From the NCBI GenBank assembly GCA_947385375.1, contig CANDKR010000012.1, positions 1-41,266 on the forward strand: DNA of 41,266 bases. Reading direction: 5' to 3'. Below, one piece after another: positions 1-6,722 of the stretch (position 1 is the stretch's first letter; the number at the start of each line of letters is the position of its first letter). Source of the stretch: an uncultured Clostridia bacterium (GTDB lineage Bacteria > Bacillota > Clostridia > TANB77 > CAG-508). The notes below the pieces were generated by a model. That model was given only the letters and a program-made list of their open reading frames with translations. It did no database searches and was not told the origin of the DNA. The position numbers were made by a program, and so were the translations under genes.

Positions 1-57
1 TGTAAGCTAACCTGTAAGGGCATAGTCAAGTAATTATTTTAAAAAATTGTAATTTAT

Positions 58-1038
58 CTAATTCATAAATGGCTCAATATATTTTTGTATAAAATCTACT
101 CTATCAAATATAGTTGGTTTAAAATATCCTGTAATTCCACAAACAAAATTATTAGATTTATTGATATAAATTACATTACCACTATTTCCGATTGCCGAAT
201 ATATTCCTTTTTTAGAATCTATTATCCACCATAATAATCCGTAACTCATATTTCTAAATTGTTCACCTGTTTTATGTGTTACTTCCATCATTTCTTTTAT
301 CCATTTTTCTGATACAATTTGTTTATCATTGTAATTACCATTATTTAAACATAATAGTCCTATCTTTGCCAAATCAATTGCAGACATACATAAACCATAG
401 CCAGCAGTACCTACTCCTTGTGGATCTCCAAACCAAATATGGTCTTTTGGTGTTTTTGACATAGTAAATTCTTTATGTTCTTCTGCTGTATCTGCTAAAT
501 AGTGTTTATGTTTTGTTATTCCTAATGGTTCAAATAAATAAATATTTGCAAATTTTACTGGTGTCATATTGCTTACTTTAGCAATAAGTCCTGTTAAAAC
601 ATGAAGGCATACTGTATTATATTTAAATTCATTCGTTATTCCTTTTCTACCACCTATAAAATCTAATGAAGCACTTGTCCAATCATCACTTGAACAGACT
701 TTAACCCAAGGATCATATTTACACTTTAAAGGAGTTTTCATTGTCATTAAGTGTTTTATCGTAATCTCATATATTGTTTTTTCTCCTCTTTTAACTTTGT
801 AGTCTGGAAAATAATCTAGTATTTTATCATCTATACTTTTAATTAACCCTTTATCTACACAAATTCCAATAAGTAACGAAACGATACTTTTTGTAGCAGA
901 CATTATATGAACAGCATCATTTTCTTTATAATTGTTCCAAACATCAGAATATATTTTTTTATTATCTTTATAACAAACTATCTGACAAATATTTGGTTGT
1001 TGCTCTTCTACAATATTATGCAATTCTTCCTTATCCAT
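58..1038 (-). CDS. Serine hydrolase, class C beta-lactamase / penicillin-binding-like family
   Basis: A 326-residue protein of the beta-lactamase-related serine hydrolase family, which includes esterases and D-aminopeptidases. The SxxK nucleophile motif is seen as SATK near residues 47-50, followed by a hydrophobic helix (IVSLLIGI). A YNT motif in the middle fits the family's YxN site, and a glycine-rich IGNSGN segment near the C-terminus fits the third active-site strand. No signal peptide is visible, so it is probably cytoplasmic. I chose the ATG at 1038 because a GAGGTG ribosome site lies just upstream. An in-frame GTG at 1053 overlaps that site. The gene stands alone and has its own promoter. 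The substrate cannot be told from sequence. Confidence 0.85.
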   Translation of the reverse strand: MDKEELHNIVEEQQPNICQIVCYKDNKKIYSDVWNNYKENDAVHIMSATKSIVSLLIGICVDKGLIKSIDDKILDYFPDYKVKRGEKTIYEITIKHLMTMKTPLKCKYDPWVKVCSSDDWTSASLDFIGGRKGITNEFKYNTVCLHVLTGLIAKVSNMTPVKFANIYLFEPLGITKHKHYLADTAEEHKEFTMSKTPKDHIWFGDPQGVGTAGYGLCMSAIDLAKIGLLCLNNGNYNDKQIVSEKWIKEMMEVTHKTGEQFRNMSYGLLWWIIDSKKGIYSAIGNSGNVIYINKSNNFVCGITGYFKPTIFDRVDFIQKYIEPFMN

Positions 1039-1082
1039 AAAATTACACCTCACTTACAAATTACTATTTGTCTAACAATTAC

Positions 1083-1111
1083 ATAGTATCATATATTCAA
1101 TTATTTATCAA
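1083..1111 (-). promoter_or_regulatory. Sigma-A promoter for the serine hydrolase gene
   Basis: On the minus strand TTGATA (1106-1111) and TACTAT (1083-1088) are separated by exactly 17 bp. They lie about 45 bp upstream of the ATG at 1038. The TGTGTGCA repeats begin about 20 bp upstream of the -35 box. Confidence 0.65.
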
Positions 1112-1129
1112 TTTTTATAGCATATTTTA

Positions 1130-1249
1130 TGTGTGCATATTATAAAATTGTGTGTGCACGAAATTTTTTGACCGAAATTTGTAACAGTATATTTCAATAT
1201 AGTTTCAAAGATTATTTTGTGTGCAAATCGTGTGTGCATATTGTGTGCA
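1130..1249. repeat. Cluster of five TGTGTGCA octamers
   Basis: TGTGTGCA occurs in the same orientation at 1130, 1151, 1218, 1231 and 1242, with start-to-start distances of 21, 67, 13 and 11 bp. The cluster lies upstream of the promoter of the minus-strand serine hydrolase (on that strand the sites read TGCACACA) and downstream of the tRNA-Leu terminator. The rest of the 1054-1393 intergenic stretch shows no gene. The cluster may be a regulator-binding array or a recombination-site remnant next to a tRNA gene. Function is inferred only. Confidence 0.55.
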
Positions 1250-1357
1250 GAAGTGAAAAAACAACGAATATTTTTGAATAATTTTGAAAATAGGTTGAAT
1301 AACGAAAAATGATAAAATGCAGTAATATCAATGTTTACAAATACTTTTAGATAAAAA

Positions 1358-1393
1358 TAAAAACCACTGAAATTGGTTAAATTTCAATGGTTT
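1358..1393 (-). terminator. Rho-independent terminator of tRNA-Leu
   Basis: On the minus strand, directly after the CCA end of the tRNA, a long inverted repeat (arms AAACCATTGAAATT and AATTTCAGTGGTTT) is followed by a T-rich run. It begins within a base of the tRNA 3' end. Confidence 0.75.
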
Positions 1394-1482
1394 TGGTGCA
1401 GATGGCCGGAATCGAACCGGCACGGGATTTAGGTCCCGCAGGATTTTAAGTCCTGTGCGTCTGCCAGTTCCGCCACATCTGC
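1394..1482 (-). tRNA. tRNA-Leu (anticodon UAA)
   Basis: Read on the minus strand, the 89-nt gene has a 7-bp acceptor stem (GCAGATG / CATCTGC), a long variable arm as in class II tRNAs, a TTCGATTC T-loop and an encoded CCA end. The anticodon stem CAGGA / TCCTG encloses the loop CTTAAAA, giving anticodon TAA, which reads UUA and UUG leucine codons. It is the only tRNA gene I see in the window. No tRNA-Arg gene is present to inform the CGG question. Confidence 0.95.
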
Positions 1483-1520
1483 ATTTTACTGGCAAGTCAG
1501 CTCTTGAACTGACATAGATT

Positions 1521-1549
1521 ATTATACAATGTATAACTTCATTTGTCAA
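1521..1549 (-). promoter_or_regulatory. Consensus sigma-A promoter of tRNA-Leu
   Basis: A perfect TTGACA (1544-1549) and a perfect TATAAT (1521-1526) are separated by 17 bp on the minus strand, about 38 bp before the tRNA 5' end. A full consensus match fits a stable-RNA gene. Confidence 0.85.
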
Positions 1550-1575
1550 TATTTTTTATAAACATTTTTTAAAAT

Positions 1576-1604
1576 TTGAAAGTTATGTCGATATGTGATA
1601 TTAT
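1576..1604 (+). promoter_or_regulatory. Sigma-A promoter of the NT5C-like gene
   Basis: TTGAAA (1576-1581) and TATTAT (1599-1604) with a 17-bp spacer lie 30 bp before the ATG at 1634. The region is shared divergently with the tRNA-Leu promoter. Confidence 0.6.
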
Positions 1605-1633
1605 GTGGTAAAAGTAGGGTAGGAGGAGCAATA

Positions 1634-2200
1634 ATGAATATAGGAATTGATATAGATAATACAATAACAGATACTTTACCAAAACTAAAAGAATATTGCA
1701 AGAAATATAATGACGAATTTGTCAAAAGAGGCTTACAGATGCACGAAAACGGATATTCTAGCTACAATCTATATGACTGGACTAAAGAAGAAAATATGGG
1801 CTTTTGTGTAAAATACTTAGAAGAGGCAGTATTGCAAGCAACAGTAAAACCAAAGGCTAGAGAAGTAATTGAGAAACTAAAAGCAGATGGTCATACTATT
1901 AGCATTATTTCGTCAAGAATAACACCAATGTTTAAAACTCCTTATGAAACTACTGAAACATATTTAAAAGAAAATGGTATTGTTTATGATAAATTATTGG
2001 TGGGAAGTATAAACAAATTACAAGTTTGTCAAGAAAACAAAATTGATATAATGATGGAAGATGAGCCACATTATATAGAAGAATTAGCCAAAATTATACC
2101 AGTAATTGTTTTTGAGTATGGTTATAACAAAGAATGTAATGGAAAAAATATTATAAAAGTAAATAATTGGGACGAAGTTTATAAAATTTTTACAACTTAG
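1634..2200 (+). CDS. HAD-superfamily 5' nucleotidase, NT5C-like
   Basis: A 188-residue HAD phosphohydrolase resembling the cytosolic 5'(3')-deoxyribonucleotidase (NT5C) family, which removes phosphate from nucleoside monophosphates. Seen in order are motif I, DIDNT, at residues 6-10 (nucleophile and acid/base Asp); motif II, SSR, near residue 94; a Lys in the INKLQ segment; and the acidic motif MEDEPHY that would hold Mg2+. No signal peptide is present. The ATG at 1634 was chosen because a strong AGGAGG site lies 8 bp upstream, even though the frame is open further back. The family assignment is firm. The exact substrate is inferred. Confidence 0.8.
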   Translation: MNIGIDIDNTITDTLPKLKEYCKKYNDEFVKRGLQMHENGYSSYNLYDWTKEENMGFCVKYLEEAVLQATVKPKAREVIEKLKADGHTISIISSRITPMFKTPYETTETYLKENGIVYDKLLVGSINKLQVCQENKIDIMMEDEPHYIEELAKIIPVIVFEYGYNKECNGKNIIKVNNWDEVYKIFTT

Positions 2201-2220
2201 ATACATTTATAGGGTATACT
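2189..2220 (+). promoter_or_regulatory. Candidate autoregulatory site: two 11-bp repeats and a -10 box before the response regulator
   Basis: Two adjacent 11-bp units (TTTACAACTTA at 2189 and GATACATTTAT at 2200) resemble the RATACAAYTTA units of the array at 4982-5047. A -10-like TATACT (2215-2220) follows the last unit after 4 bp, the same gap as at the other array. No good -35 is present, which would fit an activator-dependent promoter. The short leader (about 15 nt) is a weakness of this reading. Confidence 0.4.
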
Positions 2221-2241
2221 TTTCTAGGAGAGGTATATAAA

Positions 2242-2898
2242 ATGAGTAAAATTTTGATAGTTGAAGACGAAATTGCAATTTCAGATTTAATAAAAATGGA
2301 GCTAGAACTAAGAGGTTATAGATGTGATGTAGCAAATGATGGAAAACTTGGAGCAGATTATATAGAGAAAAATAGTTATGATCTACTTTTATTAGATGTT
2401 ATGCTACCAGAGGTAGATGGTTATGAGTTATTGGAATACAATAAGCAAACTAGACAAATACCAACAATATTTATTACTGCAAAGAGTCAGACAAAAGACA
2501 AAATAAAAGGTTTAAATGAAGGCGCAGATGATTATATAACAAAGCCTTTTGATATGGACGAGCTAGTTGCAAGAGTAGAGGCAGTTTTACGAAGATATAA
2601 TAAAGTAAATGAAATTAAAAAAATTGATGATATAGAAATAAATGTTAATACAAGATTGGTAAAAAAGAAAGGCATAGAAGTGCCATTAACGCCTAAGGAA
2701 TTTGACTTGCTTATTTTATTAGTTGAAAATAAAAATTTTGCACTATATAGAGAGACAATCTTTGAAAAAGTGTGGGGTGCTGAACTAGAGTTTGAAACTA
2801 GAACTTTGGACTTACATATCCAAAGGTTAAGAAAAAAATTAGATTTAAAAGATAAGATTGTAACTGTTTATAAAATAGGATATATGCTAAAAATTTAA
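2242..2898 (+). CDS. OmpR/PhoB-family response regulator
   Basis: This 218-residue protein is the DNA-binding half of a two-component system. The receiver domain (about 1-120) shows the acidic pair E8/D9, the phospho-acceptor D52 in LLLLDVMLP, T79 and the conserved K101 in YITKPF. A winged-helix domain (about 125-218) follows, with the ETRTLDLHIQRLRKKL recognition region typical of OmpR/PhoB proteins. AGGAG lies 10 bp before the ATG. The kinase gene follows after 17 bp, so the pair is one operon. OmpR-family regulators usually bind direct repeats spaced about one helical turn, which matches the arrays on both sides of this operon (inference). Confidence 0.95.
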   Translation: MSKILIVEDEIAISDLIKMELELRGYRCDVANDGKLGADYIEKNSYDLLLLDVMLPEVDGYELLEYNKQTRQIPTIFITAKSQTKDKIKGLNEGADDYITKPFDMDELVARVEAVLRRYNKVNEIKKIDDIEINVNTRLVKKKGIEVPLTPKEFDLLILLVENKNFALYRETIFEKVWGAELEFETRTLDLHIQRLRKKLDLKDKIVTVYKIGYMLKI

Positions 2899-2915
2899 GG
2901 TAAGGCGAGGAGTAT

Positions 2916-4199
2916 ATGAAAGCTTGGAAAAAAGCCATTTTAGTGGTTATAGTTATAATGAGTTTAGTACTAGCTGTTAGTAGATATTATTCAATAAAAA
3001 ATAATTTTTTCTATTCATTACACAATATCAGTAGTGTACAAAATCGCAATCAAAATTTATTAGAAAAATATATGCTAGAGACTAATATAATAAAGAATAT
3101 TCAAGAAGGAACAGAAGTAACTTATGAGACTATAACAGAGTATTTGAAAAGTTTAAATGAATATATGGAAGATAATTCAGAGCTTGTTGCATTATATACT
3201 GAAGACCATGAGAAATTATATTCTACAATTGAGGATATAGATAAAATAGATATATCCTCTTTATTAACTGAAAGGCAGAGCAATTTTGCTTTAAGAAAAA
3301 TAAAAGATAAGCATTATATGCTGTTTTCTTCTTATTGGTCTATTAACAATAAAAAGGTATATGTTATAAATGCCTATGACGTAAGTAATATATATGAAGA
3401 AAGAGATAGACAGCTTAAAGAAACTCTAATTAGAGATATAGGAATTTTATCAGCTGCATCTATCATAATTTTTATTTTTGCTAAATTAGTTACCAATCAC
3501 GTAGAAAAACTTAATTTGCTAGTAAAACAAAGAGAAGATTTTATAAATGGATTCACACACGAGCTTAAAACACCAATGACAGTTATAATGGGTTATGCAG
3601 ATATGCTAAGACTAAAAAAATGTGATGAAGAAATTTCGCAAAAAGCCTTGAATTATATCTATACAGAATCTAAAAGACTAGAAAAACTTTCTTTTAAACT
3701 TATGGGGCTTATGTCACTTACAGAGGAAAAGTTGGAGCTTGAAAGAATTGAAATGAATTCTTTTATAAATAATTTCGTAGATAATGAGGACTTTAACTTA
3801 ACAGAAAATCAAATTGAAACAGACATAGAAAAAGGCTATATAAAGGGTGATAAAGAGCTTTTAGAAGTAGTTATTAGAAACTTAGTAGAAAATGCAAATA
3901 AAGCTGAGCCAAAGGACAATAGAATTTATATAAAAGGTGAAGTTTTAGGAAATAAAAAATATAGAGTTTCTGTTGTAGATAAAGGAAAAGGTATACCAAA
4001 AGAGCATATTTCTAGAGTAACAGAAGACTTTTATATGGTAGATAAGTCAAGGAGTAGGAATGCTGGTGGAACTGGAATTGGATTATCGCTGGTAAAGAAA
4101 ATATTAGAATTTCATAAGTCAAGTCTCCATATTGAAAGCGAAGAAGGAGAAGGGACAGCTGTGTATTTTGATTTAAAGGAGGCAGAAAATGAAAATTAA
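2916..4199 (+). CDS. Membrane sensor histidine kinase
   Basis: A 427-residue sensor kinase, partner of the preceding regulator. Two membrane segments (about 7-25 and 174-192) flank a roughly 145-residue external sensor domain. No clear HAMP domain is seen. The HisKA motif FTHELKTP carries the phosphorylated H215. The catalytic ATPase domain shows an N box (NLVENANKAE, near 323-331), G1 (DKGKG, near 355) and G2 (GGTGIGL, 384-390). The last 11 bp overlap the start of the next gene, so the three genes are translationally coupled. The signal sensed cannot be inferred. Confidence 0.95.
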   Translation: MKAWKKAILVVIVIMSLVLAVSRYYSIKNNFFYSLHNISSVQNRNQNLLEKYMLETNIIKNIQEGTEVTYETITEYLKSLNEYMEDNSELVALYTEDHEKLYSTIEDIDKIDISSLLTERQSNFALRKIKDKHYMLFSSYWSINNKKVYVINAYDVSNIYEERDRQLKETLIRDIGILSAASIIIFIFAKLVTNHVEKLNLLVKQREDFINGFTHELKTPMTVIMGYADMLRLKKCDEEISQKALNYIYTESKRLEKLSFKLMGLMSLTEEKLELERIEMNSFINNFVDNEDFNLTENQIETDIEKGYIKGDKELLEVVIRNLVENANKAEPKDNRIYIKGEVLGNKKYRVSVVDKGKGIPKEHISRVTEDFYMVDKSRSRNAGGTGIGLSLVKKILEFHKSSLHIESEEGEGTAVYFDLKEAENEN

Positions 4200-4983
4200 A
4201 AATTTAATCATTTATATTGTAGTTTTAGCAATTGTACTGCTTTCTTTTAAAGTACCAGAATGGATTTTGAAAAATGAAGAAGATAATATGGAAATGTCAT
4301 ATTATTGGGAGCAGGGAAAAAGCAAGATAGATGTAGAAGCAGAAAAAATATATTTAGTAAGAGCTATTCACGATATACAAGAAGGAATTTCTAAAGTTGC
4401 GATAAATGCAGACAAGCACGGATATACGGTAGAATTTAATGATAGCGAAAGAAAGCAAATACCAAGAGCTAAAAACTTAGATAAAGAATTATTAAAACTG
4501 AAAGAATACAATTTGTTAGAATATCCTAATAGTATTGAAACATCAAATGGTCAGTATGATGCAATGTCAATAATTGATAGAACTTATGAAGTAGATGAGA
4601 AATTTTATACTATTAGCAATATTGAATTAATATTAGAAGGAAACATGTATGAAATTGAAGTAGAAGAGAAATCAGGAAAAATCATTTTTATATCTTTTGA
4701 TAAAAACGAAATAGATAATACAATTGATAGAGAAACAATATTAAGAAGCTATGTTAATTACTTAGATTTACACATAATTGATGACTGGAAATATGAAGAT
4801 AGTATGTTATCATCAGAAAAGGCAGACTTAGTTGTAGGACTTTACCAGTCTGAAAAAACGGATATTGCTATAATATCAATACATGCAAATGATAAGTATA
4901 TTGAATTTACTGATAGTTCTTCTAATGTTGATGGTTCTTCTAAAATAAAGACTGAAACAGTCTTTAAATCAGACAAAAATTGA
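4189..4983 (+). CDS. Membrane-anchored protein of the two-component operon, unknown function
   Basis: This 264-residue protein is not one I recognise. It has one N-terminal hydrophobic segment (about residues 4-21) with positive residues before it, then a mostly hydrophilic, Lys/Glu/Asp-rich extracytoplasmic part with mixed strand and helix character. No lipobox cysteine is seen. Its start overlaps the kinase stop by 11 bp, which strongly suggests that it works with the kinase, for example as an accessory sensor or inhibitor, by analogy with YycH/YycI-type partners. No sequence similarity to those could be established by eye. Confidence 0.75.
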   Translation: MKIKNLIIYIVVLAIVLLSFKVPEWILKNEEDNMEMSYYWEQGKSKIDVEAEKIYLVRAIHDIQEGISKVAINADKHGYTVEFNDSERKQIPRAKNLDKELLKLKEYNLLEYPNSIETSNGQYDAMSIIDRTYEVDEKFYTISNIELILEGNMYEIEVEEKSGKIIFISFDKNEIDNTIDRETILRSYVNYLDLHIIDDWKYEDSMLSSEKADLVVGLYQSEKTDIAIISIHANDKYIEFTDSSSNVDGSSKIKTETVFKSDKN

Positions 4984-5047
4984 TACAATTTTGATACAAT
5001 AAAAATGCAACTTAGATACAACTTAAATACAATTTAGATACCCCAAA
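4982..5047. repeat. Six tandem 11-bp direct repeats, consensus RATACAAYTTA
   Basis: Cut into 11-bp units from 4982 the sequence reads GATACAATTTT, GATACAATAAA, AATGCAACTTA, GATACAACTTA, AATACAATTTA, GATACCCCAAA. The first unit overlaps the stop of the preceding gene. A -10-like TATATT (5052-5057) follows the last unit after 4 bp. An 11-bp period places all units on one DNA face, as in known binding sites of OmpR/PhoB-family regulators. Such a regulator is encoded 2.1 kb upstream. The likely target gene is the CofE-like gene at 5130. Confidence 0.6.
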
Positions 5048-5074
5048 GTGCTATATTCTAAATATAGCACTTTT
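5045..5074 (+). terminator. Terminator of the two-component operon
   Basis: A perfect inverted repeat, AAAGTGCTATATT and AATATAGCACTTT with a 3-nt loop, ends in TTTT. It overlaps the end of the 11-bp array and contains the candidate -10 box TATATT. RNA started from that box would carry only half of the stem. Confidence 0.7.
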
Positions 5075-5100
5075 AGTTTGTATTTGACAATACAAACTAA
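5073..5100. repeat. Perfect 12-bp inverted repeat before the CofE-like gene
   Basis: Arms TTAGTTTGTATT and AATACAAACTAA are exactly complementary around a TGAC loop. The repeat directly abuts the terminator stem and ends 30 bp before the ATG at 5130. It could be an operator or a leader hairpin. A TTGACA sits in its centre, but no matching -10 box follows at a useful distance. Confidence 0.5.
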
Positions 5101-5129
5101 TGAAGTCTAAAAGACAAAAGGAGGTATCT

Positions 5130-5834
5130 ATGGAATTTATAGCAAACGAGGGCAAAAAAGTAGAAATAGGAGCAGGTGGGGAAATTTATCAAAGGCATGC
5201 TGTAAAGATTAGATTTGTAACTACAAAAGATAATTATATCGATATTTTAAAAGAGTATGTTTCAGACATTTACGAAGAAGGGGACATAATTTCTATAAGT
5301 GAGAAAATTATTAGTATATGTCAAAACAAAGTTATAAAAAGAGAGGATATCAAAATTGGCTGGTGGGCAAAGTTTTTATCAAGTTTTGCTTGTCATAAAA
5401 ACAGAGGTGGCTATGGTGTAGGTATGACGATTAATATGCAATACGCCATAGATAAAGTGGGCTTACCTAGAGTTTTATTTGCAAGTATTATAGGTGGACT
5501 TACCAAACTTATAGGTATAAAAGGCGTGTTTTATAAAATCGTAGGTCAAGAGGTAAGCGGTTTAGATGGCTTTTATGATGGCGCTTGGCAAGAATATAGA
5601 GATATTGGAATTGAAATTCCAGAAAATTCAAACTTAGTATGTAATGAGATAAAAAATAAATTAGGAATGAGTACAATGATAGTAGACTCAAATGATTTTG
5701 GACAAGTTATTTTGGGAAAATCAAAAGATATAGAGTTGTCAGATAAAGTATTAAGGGAAGTTATTAGAGACAATCCAGCAGGTCAAGGTCAGCAAAAAAC
5801 TCCGATTATCCTTATCAGGAAAAAACGATTGTAA
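5130..5834 (+). CDS. CofE-like (F420-0:gamma-glutamyl ligase domain) protein
   Basis: A 234-residue protein resembling the CofE family, which adds glutamate to coenzyme F420 in archaea and actinobacteria. Visible features are an N-terminal Gly-rich strand region, the DIISISEKIISICQ segment typical of the family, a basic/aromatic middle part (WWAKFLSSFACHK), and a C-terminal DSNDFGQVILG segment. Clostridia generally lack F420, so the true substrate is probably a different gamma-glutamylated or amide-linked compound (inference). The start at 5130 is supported by AAAGGAGG 5 bp upstream. An earlier in-frame ATG at 5100 has no ribosome site. It lies downstream of the 11-bp array, so it may be controlled by the neighbouring two-component system. 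Confidence 0.7.
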   Translation: MEFIANEGKKVEIGAGGEIYQRHAVKIRFVTTKDNYIDILKEYVSDIYEEGDIISISEKIISICQNKVIKREDIKIGWWAKFLSSFACHKNRGGYGVGMTINMQYAIDKVGLPRVLFASIIGGLTKLIGIKGVFYKIVGQEVSGLDGFYDGAWQEYRDIGIEIPENSNLVCNEIKNKLGMSTMIVDSNDFGQVILGKSKDIELSDKVLREVIRDNPAGQGQQKTPIILIRKKRL

Positions 5835-5876
5835 CGTTTTTAGAAGTTTAAGGAAATATATAAATGGAGTGGGAAA

Positions 5877-6597
5877 ATGAAAAAATTAATAATTGTAGTA
5901 ATAATATTTGGTATTATGTGCGGAATAATGATTCATTTTCAAGATGTACAAAGCACAGAAGAAAATATTATAAGAAACGAAAAAGTAATTGAAAAAGTAA
6001 AAAAAGTAGATAATAAACCAAAAGAACTTAAGCAAATAGATGACTGGAATTTGGTGCTTGTTAATTATGAAAATATATTACCAGAAGATTTTGAGATAGA
6101 ACTTGCAAGCATTGATGAGTATAGAAAATTTGACAAAAGAGCAATAAATTATTTATTTGATATGCAAAAAGCAATGAAACAAGCTGGAATTTATAATGTT
6201 TGGGTACAATCTTCTTATAGAAGTGTTGCAAGGCAAAAAGAGATTTTTAATAAAAAAGTACAGGAATATATATCACTTGGAAAAAGTAGAGAAAAGGCAG
6301 AAGAACTGACCTTGCAGGTAATAAATAAACCACGGAACTAGTGAGCATAATCTTGGTCTTGCTGTTGACTTAAACTATGTAGATTATGATTTCGACAAAA
6401 CAGAAGGCTTTAAATGGCTTAAAGAAAATGCAGAAGACTATGGATTTATTCTTAGATATAGAAAGGATAAAGAAGACATAACAAAAGTAAATTATGAGCC
6501 GTGGCACTGGAGATACGTAGGAGAAGAACACGCCAAAAAAATAAATGAACTAGATATGTGTTTAGAAGAGTATATAGAATATTTGCAAAATAATTAG
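5877..6597 (+). CDS. VanY-type D-alanyl-D-alanine carboxypeptidase, read through a CGG +1 shift
   Basis: A Zn-dependent D,D-carboxypeptidase (VanY/peptidase M15B) that trims the terminal D-Ala of peptidoglycan stem peptides. One N-terminal membrane segment (about 3-18) anchors the catalytic domain outside. The zero frame codes 152 residues up to CGG at 6333 and then hits TAG at 6339. Skipping the C gives GGA and 86 further codons. The joined product of 239 residues contains the Zn motif SEHNLGLAVD immediately after the shift and the second motif EPWHW near the end, both absent from the zero-frame product. The restored residue is the Gly of the family's PGxSxH motif. It could be a plain frameshift mutant, but the identical situation in four other genes argues for recoding. 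Confidence 0.8.
6333..6336 (+). other. CGG recoding site in the VanY-type gene
   Basis: Context CCA-CGG-AAC-TAG in frame zero, or CCA-(C)-GGA-ACT-AGT after skipping one base. The conserved PGTS follows only in the shifted frame. Confidence 0.7.
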
Positions 6598-6602
6598 TTT
6601 TA

Positions 6603-6640
6603 AAAAGCGATAATGGTCTTTAAAAGATTATTATCGTTTT
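6603..6640 (+). terminator. Rho-independent terminator after the VanY-type gene
   Basis: Inverted repeat AAAGCGATAAT and ATTATCGTTTT, with an inner loop that itself can pair, ends in a short T run 40 bp after the stop at 6597. Its position supports 6597, not 6341, as the real gene end. Confidence 0.65.
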
Positions 6641-6722
6641 ATTAATTATATGTGAAAATGAGCTAGTCCGCATAAAACATAATAAAAAGGAAATTCTATA
6701 AAGAAAGAGCGGAGGTTATAGT

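Noticed and set aside
1328..1549. Minus-strand open frame across the tRNA-Leu gene
   Set aside because: It covers the tRNA, its promoter and terminator, and has no ribosome site or protein-like composition.
5084..5112. A promoter with TTGACA at 5084 for the CofE-like gene
   Set aside because: The -10 at the right distance would be CTAAAA and transcription would start on the ribosome site.
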